This document shows positions 15,682 through 25,013 of a stretch of DNA of 64,000 bases, piece by piece. How positions within the stretch are numbered: position 1 is the first letter of the stretch; each line of letters opens with the position of its first letter. Location: positions 186,001 to 250,000 of the forward strand of contig NZ_BMWA01000004.1 of assembly GCF_014650995.1 (NCBI RefSeq), given 5' to 3'. This stretch comes from Streptomyces viridiviolaceus (GTDB lineage Bacteria; Actinomycetota; Actinomycetes; Streptomycetales; Streptomycetaceae). The notes below the pieces were generated by a model. That model was given only the letters and a program-made list of their open reading frames with translations. It did not search any database and had not been told where the DNA came from. The position numbers were made by a program, and so were the translations under genes.

Positions 15682-18390
15682 ATGAGCGAGCACCGTCGCA
15701 AACCGCCGCAGCCGCAGGGAGGCGGACGTGCCGCGGCCCGACGCGGCCAGTCCGGCTCGTCCTCCGGCCGCCGTGCGGCACCGCGAGGCGCCACAGGGTC
15801 TCCGTCCGGCTCCTATGAGTCGGGCGCGTACGGTCCGGGAGACGAGGACCGGCCGTACGGTGGTCGCGCCGAAGCCCGGCGCGCGGCACAGCGGAGCGGA
15901 GGCGGCCGCCGCAGAGCGGCCGAGCCCGGACGTGGGGGCCGGCGTGCCGCTCCCGGCGGCCCGAACGGACCCGGACGGGGCCGAGCGGCCGCGTCCGGCA
16001 GGAAGCGGATGATCGACTATCCGCGCCGGGACCGGGACGGATGGGGCCGCTGGGTGCCGTCCTGGAAGCTGGTGTCCGGTCTGTGTGTCGGGTTCTTCGG
16101 CAGTCTGCTGGTCGCCGCGGGCATCGCCTACGCCATGGTCGGCGTCCCCGTGGTCGCAGAGACCGCCAAGGCACAGAACAACGTGTACTACTGGTCCGAC
16201 GGCAGCCAGATGGTCGCCACGGGCGGTGAGCGCAACCGCCAGATCATCAATCTCTCGCAGATCCCCAAGGCGATGCAGAACGCCGTCATCTCGCAGGAGA
16301 ACAAGACCTTCTACGAGGACAGCGGCATCGACCCCAAGGGCATCGCCCGTGCCGTGTTCAACATGGCCCGGGGTGGCGACACGCAGGGTGGCTCCACCAT
16401 CACCCAGCAGTACGTCAAGAACGCGATGCTGGACGACCAGTCCCAGACGATCTCCCGCAAGGTCAAGGAGATCCTCGTGTCGATCAAGGTCGGCGCCGAG
16501 GAACCCAAGGACGAGATCCTCGAGGGCTACCTCAACTCCGCGTACTACGGCCGCGGGGCCTACGGCATCCAGGCGGCGGCGCGGGCGTACTTCAACAAGG
16601 ACGCCGTCGACCTGAACCCGGGCCAGTGTGCCTTCCTTGCGGCCGTGCTCAAGGGCGCCACCTACTACGACCCGGCGGGTGCGACCTCCATCGACACGGC
16701 CGCCACGCCGGAAGCCAACAAGAAGCGCGCCCGGAACCAGATGCAGGACACGCTGGACAAGATGGTCGAGTACGGCCACCTCAGCCAGGCCGAGCGGGCC
16801 AAGTACCCGGACCTCCCCAAGGTGCAGAACCCCCGGTCGAACACCCAGCTGGGCGGGCAGATCGGCTACATGGTCGACCTCGCCAAGTCGTCGTTGATCA
16901 AGAACGACATCGTCACGCAGGACCAGCTGGAGCAGGGCGGGTACTCGATCTACACGACCTTCGACAAGAAGAAGGTGGAGGAGCTCGAGAGCGCGGTCAC
17001 CAAGGTCTACAAGGCCAACATCAAGCCCGAGGAACGCCCGAAGACCGACACGCACGTCCAGTTCGGCGGGGCGTCCGTGGACCCCGCGACGGGTGCCATC
17101 AAGGCCATCTACGGCGGCGCGGACGCGACCAAGCACTTCACCAACAACGCCGATGTCACCGGTGCCCAGGTCGGTTCGACGTTCAAGCCGTACGTGCTCG
17201 CGGCGGCGATGAAGTGGGGCGTGCGCGACCCGGACCTCGGTGAGGTCCAGGCGCAGGACGAGCGCACCGTCGTCTCCCCCAAGAGCCTCTACAGCGGCAA
17301 GAACAACCTCAAGATCAAGAACTACGACGGGACGGTCTGGCAGAACGAGAAGGGTGAGGAGTGGCTGCAGGAGAATGACGGCAAGGCCTCGCTCGGCGAT
17401 CCGCCGGACTACAAGATCGATCTCCGTGAGGCCATGCGGGAGTCGGTGAACTCCGCCTTCGTGCAACTCGGCATGGACGTCGGCCTGGACAAGGTGAAGG
17501 AGGCCGCCGTCGACTCCGGTCTGCTGGACTCCAGTCTGACGGGCACCACCTACCCCTCCTTCTCCATCGGCATCTCCGACCCCAGCGCGATCCGCATGGC
17601 GGGCTCGTACGCCACCTTCGCGGCCAGTGGCAAGCAGCGCGAGCCGTTCTCCGTCACCAAGGTGGCCAGCAAGGACGGCACGATCTACACGCACAAGGCC
17701 ACGACCAAGCAGGCCTTCACCGCCAAGGTCGCCGACAACGTCACGGACGTCCTGAAGACCGTCGTCGACGAAGGTACGGGCTCCGCCGCCCAGCTGCCCG
17801 GGCGTGACGTGGCGGGCAAGACCGGTACCACGGACGGCAACAAGTCCGCCTGGTTCGTCGGCTACACCCCGCAGCTGTCGACCGCGGTCAGCATGTTCCG
17901 TTACCCGGACGACGAGTCCATCAAGAACCGCACGTTCCTGGAGATGTACGGAACGGGTGACCAGGACAAGATCCACGGCGCGTCGTTCCCGGCCGAGATC
18001 TGGCACGACTACATGGAAAACGCGCTGAAGGGCCAGCCGGCGAAGAAGTTCCCCACCCCGGAGCCCATCGGCGAGGTCATCAACGACACTCCGCCCCCGA
18101 GCCCGACTCCCTCGCCCTCCCAGACGCAGGAGACGACCCCGTCGCCGAGCCCGACGCCGAGCCAGACCCCGACCAGTCCCTCGCCCACACCGACCGACAC
18201 GTGTGGCGTCTTCGAGTGGAACTGCGGCGAAGGGGAGAACGGCGGCAACGAGACGTCCGGCAACGACGTCGGAGGTGCCAACGGAGGCCAGTCGCCTTCT
18301 CCCTCGGCCAGTGAGTCCGGGGAAGACAGCGGCGGCGGCAACGGCAACGGGAATGGGCAAGGAGGCACCATCTGGGGAGCGAGCGGCTAG
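15682..18390 (+). CDS. class A penicillin-binding protein (glycosyltransferase-transpeptidase)
   Basis: 902 residues from ATG 15682 after GAGGAG. A basic Arg/Gly-rich cytoplasmic leader of about 120 residues precedes a membrane helix (about 130-152). The glycosyltransferase-51 domain has the catalytic ENKTFYEDSGID (206-217) and STITQQYVKN (238-247). The transpeptidase domain has STFK (serine 499), SVN (588-590) and KTGTT (713-717). The C-terminus from about 800 is a Pro/Ser/Thr-rich then Gly/Asn-rich wall-like tail. It polymerises and crosslinks peptidoglycan outside the membrane. FemX and MurJ nearby act on the same pathway. Confidence 0.95.
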   Translation: MSEHRRKPPQPQGGGRAAARRGQSGSSSGRRAAPRGATGSPSGSYESGAYGPGDEDRPYGGRAEARRAAQRSGGGRRRAAEPGRGGRRAAPGGPNGPGRGRAAASGRKRMIDYPRRDRDGWGRWVPSWKLVSGLCVGFFGSLLVAAGIAYAMVGVPVVAETAKAQNNVYYWSDGSQMVATGGERNRQIINLSQIPKAMQNAVISQENKTFYEDSGIDPKGIARAVFNMARGGDTQGGSTITQQYVKNAMLDDQSQTISRKVKEILVSIKVGAEEPKDEILEGYLNSAYYGRGAYGIQAAARAYFNKDAVDLNPGQCAFLAAVLKGATYYDPAGATSIDTAATPEANKKRARNQMQDTLDKMVEYGHLSQAERAKYPDLPKVQNPRSNTQLGGQIGYMVDLAKSSLIKNDIVTQDQLEQGGYSIYTTFDKKKVEELESAVTKVYKANIKPEERPKTDTHVQFGGASVDPATGAIKAIYGGADATKHFTNNADVTGAQVGSTFKPYVLAAAMKWGVRDPDLGEVQAQDERTVVSPKSLYSGKNNLKIKNYDGTVWQNEKGEEWLQENDGKASLGDPPDYKIDLREAMRESVNSAFVQLGMDVGLDKVKEAAVDSGLLDSSLTGTTYPSFSIGISDPSAIRMAGSYATFAASGKQREPFSVTKVASKDGTIYTHKATTKQAFTAKVADNVTDVLKTVVDEGTGSAAQLPGRDVAGKTGTTDGNKSAWFVGYTPQLSTAVSMFRYPDDESIKNRTFLEMYGTGDQDKIHGASFPAEIWHDYMENALKGQPAKKFPTPEPIGEVINDTPPPSPTPSPSQTQETTPSPSPTPSQTPTSPSPTPTDTCGVFEWNCGEGENGGNETSGNDVGGANGGQSPSPSASESGEDSGGGNGNGNGQGGTIWGASG

Positions 18391-18413
18391 CCGTCAGTTC
18401 GCCCGGCATGCGC

Positions 18414-18427
18414 GTTTCACGTGAAAC
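18414..18427. other. parS: ParB-binding site parS
   Basis: Perfect GTTTCACGTGAAAC, 24 bp after the PBP stop codon. The first of a tandem pair with centres 22 bp apart. Confidence 0.93.
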
Positions 18428-18435
18428 ACCCGCAT

Positions 18436-18449
18436 GTTTCACGTGAAAC
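18436..18449. other. parS: ParB-binding site parS
   Basis: Perfect GTTTCACGTGAAAC, centred 22 bp (about two helical turns) from the previous site, and abutting the terminator of the PBP gene. Confidence 0.93.
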
Positions 18450-18486
18450 CGGGGCCGCCGCATCCACGAGGGTGCGGCGGCCCCGG
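18449..18486 (+). terminator. terminator after the PBP gene
   Basis: A 14-bp perfect stem, CCGGGGCCGCCGCA with its complement, closes a 10-base loop and is followed by TGTTTT. It ends 35 bp before the next start codon. Confidence 0.75.
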
Positions 18487-18520
18487 TGTTTTCCCAGACT
18501 CGTACGGCAGGATGTGCCCC

Positions 18521-20020
18521 ATGCCCAGTGCAGAATCGACGCAAGCGAGCGTGCGCGAGCCGGATCCGGTACGGCCGACCAAGGAGGACGAGGTCGCCGC
18601 GGCCGGCAGTGAGCTGTTCGGCGGCCCCATCGGGCGGCGCGCCTTGCTCGGGACGTCCTGGTGGACCCCTGTGCGGGTGATCGCGCTCGTGGCGATCGGT
18701 ATGTTCGCCCTCGGCCTGGTCCAGAAGGCGCCCTGCTACAACGGCGCCTGGTTCTTCGGCGCCAGCTCGCAGTACACGCACGCCTGCTACTCGGACATCC
18801 CGCACCTCTACCAGGGGCGTGGGTTCATCGACGGGCTTGTGCCGTACTTCGACAAGCTCCCCGGCGACATGCAGTACCTCGAGTATCCGGTGCTGACCGG
18901 CGTGTTCATGGAGGTGGCGTCCTGGCTCACGCCGGGCGGCGGCAGCGTCCAGGACCAGCAGCAGTGGTACTGGATGGTCAACGCCGGAATGCTCATGGTG
19001 TGCGCGGCCGTCATCGCCGTCTGCGTGACCCGCACGCACGCCCGGCGCCCCTGGGACGGTCTGCTGGTCGCCCTGGCACCTGCGTTCGCCCTGACCGCGA
19101 CCATCAACTGGGACCTTCTGGCGGTCGCTCTGACGGCCGCCGCGATGCTGATGTGGTCCAGGGGGCGGTCCCTCGCCTTCGGCGTCCTGCTGGGACTGGC
19201 CACAGCCGCCAAGCTCTATCCCTTCCTGTTGCTGGGCCCGTTGCTCGTGCTGTGCTGGCGCGCGGGCAAGTGGCGGGAGTACGGAACGGCTCTCGCGGGG
19301 GCGGCGGTCGCCTGGCTCGTGGTGAACGTGCCGGTGATGGTGTTCGCCTTCGACGGCTGGTCGAAGTTCTACACGTTCAGCCAGGAGCGGGGCGTGGACT
19401 TCGGCTCCTTCTGGCTGGTCCTGGCGCAGAACTCGGACAACCCGCTCAGCACCGACACCGTGAACACGCTCGCCCTGCTTCTGATGCTGCTCTGCAGCGG
19501 CGCCGTCGCGGCGCTCGCACTGGCCGCTCCACGGCGGCCGCGGTTCGCCCAGCTCGCCTTCCTGATCGTCGCCGCGTTCATCCTCACCAACAAGGTCTAT
19601 TCGCCGCAGTACGTCCTGTGGCTGGTGCCGCTTGCCGCGCTGGCCCGGCCGAAGTGGCGGGACCTCCTGATCTGGCAGGCCTGCGAGGTCGCGTACTTCC
19701 TGGGCATCTGGATGTACCTGGCGTACACGACCAGCGGAGACGCCCACAAGGGCTTGCCGACGGACGGCTATCACTGGGTCATCGGCCTGCACCTGCTGGG
19801 AACGCTGTACCTGTGCGTCATGGTCGTGAGGGACATCCTCATGCCCGACCGGGATCCGGTCCGGCGTCACGGTGCCGACGACCCCTCAGGTGGTGTGCTC
19901 GACGGCGCGAAGGACGTGTTCGTCCTCGGCCCCGCCGCCCATCCCTCCCGGCACACGGCCCACTTCGCCGGGCCCCCTGTGGAATGGGGCACCGGACGGG
20001 AGACCGGGAGTTCGCTGTGA
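18521..20020 (+). CDS. glycosyltransferase family 87 membrane protein
   Basis: 499 residues from ATG 18521, preceded by a weak GCAGGA; ATG 18512 is possible. About ten or more hydrophobic segments span the protein after a 55-residue cytoplasmic leader. It fits the GT-C fold, GT87/DUF2029 type: polyprenyl-phosphate-sugar-dependent mannosyl- or arabinosyltransferases that work on the outer face of the membrane. The sugar and acceptor are not predictable. It follows the PBP gene but has a terminator between, and ends at a strong hairpin shared with the convergent racemase-like gene. Confidence 0.82.
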   Translation: MPSAESTQASVREPDPVRPTKEDEVAAAGSELFGGPIGRRALLGTSWWTPVRVIALVAIGMFALGLVQKAPCYNGAWFFGASSQYTHACYSDIPHLYQGRGFIDGLVPYFDKLPGDMQYLEYPVLTGVFMEVASWLTPGGGSVQDQQQWYWMVNAGMLMVCAAVIAVCVTRTHARRPWDGLLVALAPAFALTATINWDLLAVALTAAAMLMWSRGRSLAFGVLLGLATAAKLYPFLLLGPLLVLCWRAGKWREYGTALAGAAVAWLVVNVPVMVFAFDGWSKFYTFSQERGVDFGSFWLVLAQNSDNPLSTDTVNTLALLLMLLCSGAVAALALAAPRRPRFAQLAFLIVAAFILTNKVYSPQYVLWLVPLAALARPKWRDLLIWQACEVAYFLGIWMYLAYTTSGDAHKGLPTDGYHWVIGLHLLGTLYLCVMVVRDILMPDRDPVRRHGADDPSGGVLDGAKDVFVLGPAAHPSRHTAHFAGPPVEWGTGRETGSSL

Positions 20021-20076
20021 GCGAACGAGCGCGACCGGTCCGCCGCAGGGCGGCAGCCACCACCACAGGCTCATGA

Positions 20077-20114
20077 GTAAGGGCCGTGCACGGTTTCCCG
20101 TGCACGGCCCTTAC
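20077..20114. terminator. bidirectional terminator between convergent genes
   Basis: A perfect 17-bp stem (GTAAGGGCCGTGCACGG with its complement) around the loop TTTC. It lies between the glycosyltransferase stop at 20020 and the racemase-like stop at 20147, so it can serve both. Confidence 0.85.
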
Positions 20115-20146
20115 CTGTCCTGCCGGCCCGTGCCGCTCTGTCGTCC

Positions 20147-21178
20147 TCAGCGGTCGACGATCCGGTCGAACTGCGTGGTGGTGTGCCGCAGATGGGCCAC
20201 GAGTTCGTCGCCGACCGTCGGCTCCGGTGCGTCCGAAGGCACGAACAGGATCGAGACCTGCATGTGCGGCGGCTCCGCGAACCAGCGCTGCTTGCCGCCC
20301 CAGACGAACGGCGAAAGGTTCCGGTTGACCGTGGCGAGGCCGGCCCGGGCGACACCCTTGGCGCGCGGCATGACGCCGTGCAGCGCCTTCGGGGCCTCCA
20401 GGCCCACCCCGTGGGACGTACCGCCCGCCACGACGACCAGGAAGCCGTCCGAGGCCGCCTTCTGCTGCCGGTAACCGAAACGCTCGCCCTTGGCCACACG
20501 CGTGACGTCCAGGACCGCGCCGCGGTACTCGGTGGCCTCGTGGTCACCCAGCCACAGCCGGGTGCCGATGCGGGCACGGAACCGGGTCTGCGGGAACTGC
20601 TGCTGCAGGCGGGCGAGTTCATCGGCCTTGAGGTGGCTGACGAACATGGTGTGCAGCGGCAGGCGGGCCGCCCGCAGCCGGTCCATCCAGCCGATGACCT
20701 CCTCGACGGCGTCCGAGCCGTCGGTGCGGTCCAGGGGCAGGTGGATGGCGAAGCCCTCCAGCCGGACGTTCTCTATGGCGGCGTGCAGCTGCGGCAGGTC
20801 CTGCTCGCTGATGCCGTGCCGCTTCATCGAGGACATCACCTCGATGACCACACGGGCGCCCACGAGCCCGTACACGCCGTCGACGGACGACACGGAGCGC
20901 ACGACCCGGTCGGGCAGCGGCACGGGCTCCTCGCCGCGCCGGTACGGCGTCAGCACCAGCAGGTCACCGCTGAAGAAGTCCTTGATCCGGGCCGCCTCGT
21001 ACGTCGTGCCCACGGCCAGGACGTCCGAGCCCAGGCGCGTGGCCTCCTCCGCCAGCCGCTCGTGCCCGAAGCCGTAACCGTTGCCCTTGCAGACCGGCAC
21101 GAGCCCGGGGAACTGCTCCTGGACGTGCTTGTGATGCGCCCGCCAGCGCGCGGTGTCGACGTAGAGCGTGAGCGCCAT
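20147..21178 (-). CDS. alanine racemase-like PLP enzyme next to femX
   Basis: 343 residues with the fold-type III PLP-enzyme layout of alanine racemase: the cofactor lysine is in PVCKGNGYGFG (K31), a barrel follows, then a C-terminal beta domain (IGTRLWLGDHE..., VVVAGGTSHGVGL). The motif differs from the usual KADAYGHG and the protein is shorter than housekeeping Alr (about 380 residues). It is probably not the main Alr, which in Streptomyces lies elsewhere. It follows femX by 95 bp on the same strand, suggesting a role in cell-wall peptide chemistry; the substrate is unproven. Confidence 0.78.
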   Translation of the reverse strand: MALTLYVDTARWRAHHKHVQEQFPGLVPVCKGNGYGFGHERLAEEATRLGSDVLAVGTTYEAARIKDFFSGDLLVLTPYRRGEEPVPLPDRVVRSVSSVDGVYGLVGARVVIEVMSSMKRHGISEQDLPQLHAAIENVRLEGFAIHLPLDRTDGSDAVEEVIGWMDRLRAARLPLHTMFVSHLKADELARLQQQFPQTRFRARIGTRLWLGDHEATEYRGAVLDVTRVAKGERFGYRQQKAASDGFLVVVAGGTSHGVGLEAPKALHGVMPRAKGVARAGLATVNRNLSPFVWGGKQRWFAEPPHMQVSILFVPSDAPEPTVGDELVAHLRHTTTQFDRIVDR

Positions 21179-21273
21179 GGCCGGACCTGGAACCTTTCTC
21201 GTGGCTGCGGTGTATCAGAGGTATGGAAGCTATTGAAGCCGTTGCTGACGCTGCAGGCGCGCAGAACGTGGGG

Positions 21274-22395
21274 TCAGCGGCGCGACATGTAGATGTCGAG
21301 CGCCTTGTGGAGCAGCTTGTTCAGGGGGAAGTCCCACTCGCCGAGGTACTCGGCCGCCTGCCCGCCCGTTCCGACCTTGAACTGGATCAGGCCGAAGAGG
21401 TGGTCCGTCTCGTCCAGGGAGTCGGAGATGCCGCGCAGGTCGTAGACGGTGGCTCCGAGGGCGTAGGCGTCGCGCAGCATCGCCCACTGCATCGCGTTCG
21501 AGGGCCGGACCTCGCGGCCGATGTTGTCGGAGGCGCCGTAGGAGTACCAGACGTGCCCGCCGACGATCAGCATGGTCGCGGCCGACAGGTTCACGCCGTT
21601 GTGGCGGGCGAAGTACAGACGCATGCGGTTGGGGTCCTCGCTGTTGAGGGCGGCCCACATGCGCTGGAAGTACGACAACGGACGCGGCCGGAAATGGTCG
21701 CGCACAGCCGTGATCTCGTACAGACGCTGCCACTCCTCGAGGTCGTGGTAGCCGCCCTGGACGACCTCGACGCCGGCCTTCTCGGCCTTCTTGATGTTGC
21801 GGCGCCACAGCTGGTTGAAGTTCTTGTGGACCTCTTCCAGGGAGCGGTTGGCCAGCGGCACCTGGAAGACGTAGCGGGGCTGGACGTCGCCGAAGCCGGC
21901 ACCGCCGTCCTCGCCCTGCTGCCAGCCCATGCGGCGCAGCTTGTCGGCCACCTCGAAGGCACGCGGCTCGATGTGGTCGGCCTCGATGTCCCGCAGGCGC
22001 TTGACGTCGGGGTCCTGGATGCCCTTCTTGATCGACGCCGCGTCCCAGCGCCTGATGATCACCGGCGGGCCCATCTTCACCGAGAAGGCACCCTGCTGCT
22101 TGAGGTGCGCCAGCATCGGCTCGATCCAGTCCTGCAGATTCGGCGCGAACCAGTTGATGACCGGGCCCTCGGGAAGGTAGGCCAGGTAGCGCTTGATCTT
22201 GGGCAGTTGCCGGTAGAGAACGAGACCCGCACCGACCAGCTCACCGGTCCGGTCGTCGAACCAGCCGAGGTTCTCCGAGCGCCACTCCGCCTTTACATCA
22301 GCCCAGGCCGGGACCTGCATGTGACTCGCCGCCGGCAGGCTCTGGATGTACGCCAGATGCTGCTCGCGACTGATGGTCCTCAGGGTCAGGCTCAT
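21274..22395 (-). CDS. femX: FemX-type lipid II aminoacyltransferase
   Basis: 373 residues of the FemAB/FmhB family: two GNAT-like lobes and a helical arm region around residues 190-230 (LWRRNIKKAEKAGVEV). These enzymes take glycine from Gly-tRNA and add it to the lysine/DAP side chain of lipid II. In S. coelicolor the homologue at this locus starts the interpeptide bridge and links to VanK in vancomycin resistance. ATG 22395 follows GAGGAGCG. It is upstream of the racemase-like gene and close to the PBP gene. Membership is clear; glycine specificity is by analogy. Confidence 0.88.
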   Translation of the reverse strand: MSLTLRTISREQHLAYIQSLPAASHMQVPAWADVKAEWRSENLGWFDDRTGELVGAGLVLYRQLPKIKRYLAYLPEGPVINWFAPNLQDWIEPMLAHLKQQGAFSVKMGPPVIIRRWDAASIKKGIQDPDVKRLRDIEADHIEPRAFEVADKLRRMGWQQGEDGGAGFGDVQPRYVFQVPLANRSLEEVHKNFNQLWRRNIKKAEKAGVEVVQGGYHDLEEWQRLYEITAVRDHFRPRPLSYFQRMWAALNSEDPNRMRLYFARHNGVNLSAATMLIVGGHVWYSYGASDNIGREVRPSNAMQWAMLRDAYALGATVYDLRGISDSLDETDHLFGLIQFKVGTGGQAAEYLGEWDFPLNKLLHKALDIYMSRR

Positions 22396-22501
22396 TCGGG
22401 GCGCTCCTCGGGCTGGTGTGTCCCCATGGGTACAGGGGCTCCGGCTCTCGCGCCGAAGCCTACTGCGCCCGGAAGAGGCCCGATCGGGCGCCGGACACCT
22501 T

Positions 22502-22529
22502 CGCTCCGGCCGGAGGGCCGGCCGGAGCG
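22502..22529 (-). terminator. terminator after the small membrane protein gene
   Basis: A 12-bp perfect stem, CGCTCCGGCCGG with its complement, around a 4-base loop. It lies 34 bp after the stop of the gene at 22563-22877 and before femX. Confidence 0.75.
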
Positions 22530-22562
22530 GTCAGTGGTGTTCGGAAGACGGTGTCCGTGGCG

Positions 22563-22877
22563 TCAGTCGATGACCCCGCCGAAGAGGCCACCGTTCGCCA
22601 TACCCAGGAGGAATCCGACTCCCGCGGCACCGAGACCGATGATCAGCCCGAAGCGTTCGCGGGTCGTGACGGAGACCCACTGGCCGTAGGCGCCGGTGAG
22701 GATGCCCACCAGGCCCGCCCAGGAACTGAGCAGGTGCAGGTGGGAGAACATCGCCGTGATGAAGGACGTGAGGCCCAGGACCAGGGTCACCACCATCAGG
22801 GTGTCCTGGAGGGGGTGGGGCTTGCCGTCCGTGGCGAAGAGGCCTCCGGCGGTGTTGGGTCGCAATGCCTGTGCCAT
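22563..22877 (-). CDS. small conserved membrane protein (SCO3905-like)
   Basis: 104 residues from ATG 22877, which follows a strong AGGAGGTG. Three hydrophobic segments (about residues 22-42, 46-62 and 73-92) make it an integral membrane protein. It has no recognised domain. It ends in Gly-rich GMANGGLFGG. Its position between femX and rpsF is conserved in Streptomyces, but no function can be deduced. It is divergent from rpsF. Confidence 0.8.
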   Translation of the reverse strand: MAQALRPNTAGGLFATDGKPHPLQDTLMVVTLVLGLTSFITAMFSHLHLLSSWAGLVGILTGAYGQWVSVTTRERFGLIIGLGAAGVGFLLGMANGGLFGGVID

Positions 22878-23183
22878 AGGGCACCTCCTGCGAAAGGCGG
22901 CGCATCGTAGCGCTCTACACACCCGATGTGTACAGACTGACTGCCCTCGCGGCCGGATTTCAACCGGAAGCCGGTGTGCGGGTAGTCTGTACGGTCTGCA
23001 CCGGTGTCTGCCCGGACAGAACCAGGAAGGGCCCGGGTCACCCGGGCCGACCTGGCAGGACCATCGGCCGTCCCCTGATTGTCAGTGGCGGCTGTTTTAC
23101 TGACAGGCACTGTTGCTCACGCATCACGACCCTCCTGCCACGGAACGACCGTGGCCGCTGAGTCCAAAGGAGGTGGGTTCCAC
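22878..23183 (+). promoter_or_regulatory. rpsF operon promoter and leader region
   Basis: This 306-bp gap precedes rpsF. A promoter-like pair is TTCAAC (22959-22964) and TAGTCT (22983-22988), spacing 18. It would give a leader of about 190 bases. The leader holds a long hairpin at 23022-23055 (CCAGG arms outside, GGCCCGGGT arms inside) and a second small hairpin TGTCAGT/ACTGACA around 23078-23103. Such a structured leader suggests ribosomal-protein (S6:S18) autoregulation, but I could not match the known S6:S18 motif. AAAGGAGG before the rpsF ATG is a strong ribosome site. Confidence 0.45.
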
Positions 23184-23474
23184 ATGCGTCACTACGAGGT
23201 GATGGTCATCCTCGACCCCGATCTCGAGGAGCGTGCTGTCTCCCCGCTGATCGAGAACTTCCTTTCTGTCGTCCGTGACGGCGGCGGAAAGGTCGAGAAG
23301 GTCGACACCTGGGGCCGTCGTCGTCTCTCGTACGAGATCAAGAAGAAGCCCGAGGGCATCTACTCGGTCATCGACCTGCAGGCCGAGCCTGCGGTCGTCA
23401 AGGAGCTCGACCGCCAGATGAACCTGAACGAGTCGGTCCTCCGGACCAAGGTCCTCCGTCCCGAGACCCACTGA
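23184..23474 (+). CDS. rpsF: 30S ribosomal protein S6
   Basis: 96 residues, the usual length, beginning [19 protein letters not shown] 23184 lies after AAAGGAGGTGG. S6 binds S18 on the 30S platform. First gene of rpsF-ssb-rpsR-rplI, a conserved bacterial operon. The spacing to ssb is 76 bp. Confidence 0.97.
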   Translation: MRHYEVMVILDPDLEERAVSPLIENFLSVVRDGGGKVEKVDTWGRRRLSYEIKKKPEGIYSVIDLQAEPAVVKELDRQMNLNESVLRTKVLRPETH

Positions 23475-23550
23475 GCCTTCCGCTCAGCCGATCTCGGTAT
23501 TCGAGTAGCAGCACAAGCAGCCAGCAGCAAACCCGCCGAGAGGTTCCCCC

Positions 23551-24123
23551 ATGGCAGGCGAGACCGTCATCACGGTCATCGGCAATCTTGTCGACGACCC
23601 CGAGCTGCGCTTCACCCCGTCCGGTGCGGCCGTCGCGAAGTTCCGTGTCGCGTCCACTCCCCGCACCTTCGACCGCCAGACGAACGAGTGGAAGGACGGC
23701 GAGAGCCTGTTCCTGACGTGCTCGGTCTGGCGCCAGGCGGCGGAGAACGTCGCCGAGTCGCTCCAGCGAGGCATGCGCGTCATCGTGCAGGGCCGGCTGA
23801 AGCAGCGGTCCTACGAGGACCGTGAGGGCGTCAAGCGCACGGTCTACGAGCTGGACGTCGACGAGGTCGGCGCCAGCCTGCGCAACGCCACGGCCAAGGT
23901 CACCAAGACCTCGGGCCGCGGTGGTCAGGGCGGTTACGGCGGCGGTGGCGGCCAGCAGGGCGGCGGCTGGGGCGGCGGCCCCGGTGGCGGCCAGCAGGGC
24001 GGCGGCGCTCCTGCCGACGACCCGTGGGCGACCGGCGCTCCCGCCGGTGGCAACCAGGGCGGCGGCGGCTGGGGCGGCGGCTCCGGCGGCGGTGGCGGCT
24101 ACTCGGACGAGCCCCCCTTCTAG
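23551..24123 (+). CDS. ssb: single-stranded DNA-binding protein
   Basis: 190 residues. The OB fold spans residues 1-110 ([23 protein letters not shown]). A Gly/Gln-rich linker with [16 protein letters not shown] repeats follows, and the acidic tip ends DEPPF, the docking tail for replication and repair partners. It sits between the genes for S6 and S18, the usual place for the essential Ssb, and three genes before dnaB. Confidence 0.97.
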   Translation: MAGETVITVIGNLVDDPELRFTPSGAAVAKFRVASTPRTFDRQTNEWKDGESLFLTCSVWRQAAENVAESLQRGMRVIVQGRLKQRSYEDREGVKRTVYELDVDEVGASLRNATAKVTKTSGRGGQGGYGGGGGQQGGGWGGGPGGGQQGGGAPADDPWATGAPAGGNQGGGGWGGGSGGGGGYSDEPPF

Positions 24124-24204
24124 TGCTGCGGGCCGGGCCGTGAGGCTTGGCCGGGCCAGGGGACGGGCCGTACCCAAACTTCTTGATCACACAGGAGAAA
24201 CACC

Positions 24205-24441
24205 ATGGCGAAGCCGCCTGTGCGCAAGCCTAAGAAGAAGGTCTGCGCGTTCTGCAAGGACAAGGTCACGTACGTGGACTACAAGGACACGAACATGCTG
24301 CGGAAGTTCATTTCCGACCGCGGCAAGATCCGTGCCCGCCGCGTGACCGGCAACTGCACGCAGCACCAGCGTGACGTCGCCACGGCCGTCAAGAACAGCC
24401 GTGAGATGGCGCTGCTGCCCTACACCTCCACCGCGCGATAA
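24205..24441 (+). CDS. rpsR: 30S ribosomal protein S18
   Basis: 78 residues, beginning [17 protein letters not shown]. The two cysteines in CAFC, together with later His/Cys residues, point to the zinc-binding (C+) form of S18. Streptomyces usually has a second, zinc-free paralogue elsewhere. AGGAG precedes the ATG. It pairs with S6 on the ribosome. Confidence 0.96.
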   Translation: MAKPPVRKPKKKVCAFCKDKVTYVDYKDTNMLRKFISDRGKIRARRVTGNCTQHQRDVATAVKNSREMALLPYTSTAR

Positions 24442-24459
24442 GGGAAGGGTGACCGACTC

Positions 24460-24906
24460 ATGAAGATCATCCTCACCCACGAGGTTTCCGGCCTCGGCGC
24501 CGCGGGCGACGTCGTCGACGTCAAGGACGGTTACGCTCGCAACTACCTGATCCCGCGGAAGTTCGCGATCCGCTGGACCAAGGGTGGCGAGAAGGACGTC
24601 GAGCAGATCCGTCGTGCTCGCAAGATCCACGAGATCCAGACCATCGAGCAGGCCAACCAGGTGAAGGCCCAGCTCGAGGGTGTGAAGGTCCGCCTGGCCG
24701 TCCGCTCCGGCGACGCCGGTCGTCTCTTCGGCTCCGTCACCCCGGCCGACGTCGCCTCGGCGATCAAGGCTGCCGGTGGCCCCGAGGTCGACAAGCGCCG
24801 CATCGAGCTGGGCGCGCCGATCAAGACCCTGGGCGCCCACGAGACGTCCGTGCGTCTGCACCCCGAGGTTGCCGCGAAGGTCAACATCGAGGTTGTCGCT
24901 GCCTGA
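24460..24906 (+). CDS. rplI: 50S ribosomal protein L9
   Basis: 148 residues, the usual length. The N-terminal domain has [36 protein letters not shown] sequence, followed by a long connecting helix and a C-terminal domain. Last gene of the operon, 18 bp after rpsR, and followed by a strong hairpin. Confidence 0.97.
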   Translation: MKIILTHEVSGLGAAGDVVDVKDGYARNYLIPRKFAIRWTKGGEKDVEQIRRARKIHEIQTIEQANQVKAQLEGVKVRLAVRSGDAGRLFGSVTPADVASAIKAAGGPEVDKRRIELGAPIKTLGAHETSVRLHPEVAAKVNIEVVAA

Positions 24907-24929
24907 GCCTGGCTCTAGCTGAAGCGATG

Positions 24930-24969
24930 AGATGGGGCCGCCCCCCTGCCCGGGGGTGCGGCCCCATCT
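24930..24969 (+). terminator. terminator of the rpsF-rplI operon
   Basis: AGATGGGGCCGC (24930-24941) pairs with GCGGCCCCATCT (24958-24969). The inner CCCCC/GGGGG extends the stem, and TTC follows. Confidence 0.85.
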
Positions 24970-24997
24970 TCATGGCACCGTGCGTCGCCTGGGCCAC

Positions 24998-25011
24998 GTT
25001 TCACGTGAAAC
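24998..25011. other. parS: ParB-binding site parS
   Basis: Perfect GTTTCACGTGAAAC in the gap between convergent rplI and the MATE gene, ending 2 bp before the MATE stop. Confidence 0.93.
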
Positions 25012-25013
25012 GG

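Noticed and set aside
15433..18360. A 975-codon minus-strand open frame opposite the PBP gene
   Set aside because: The PBP has full catalytic motifs on the plus strand; the antisense frame is a compositional artefact with no domain.
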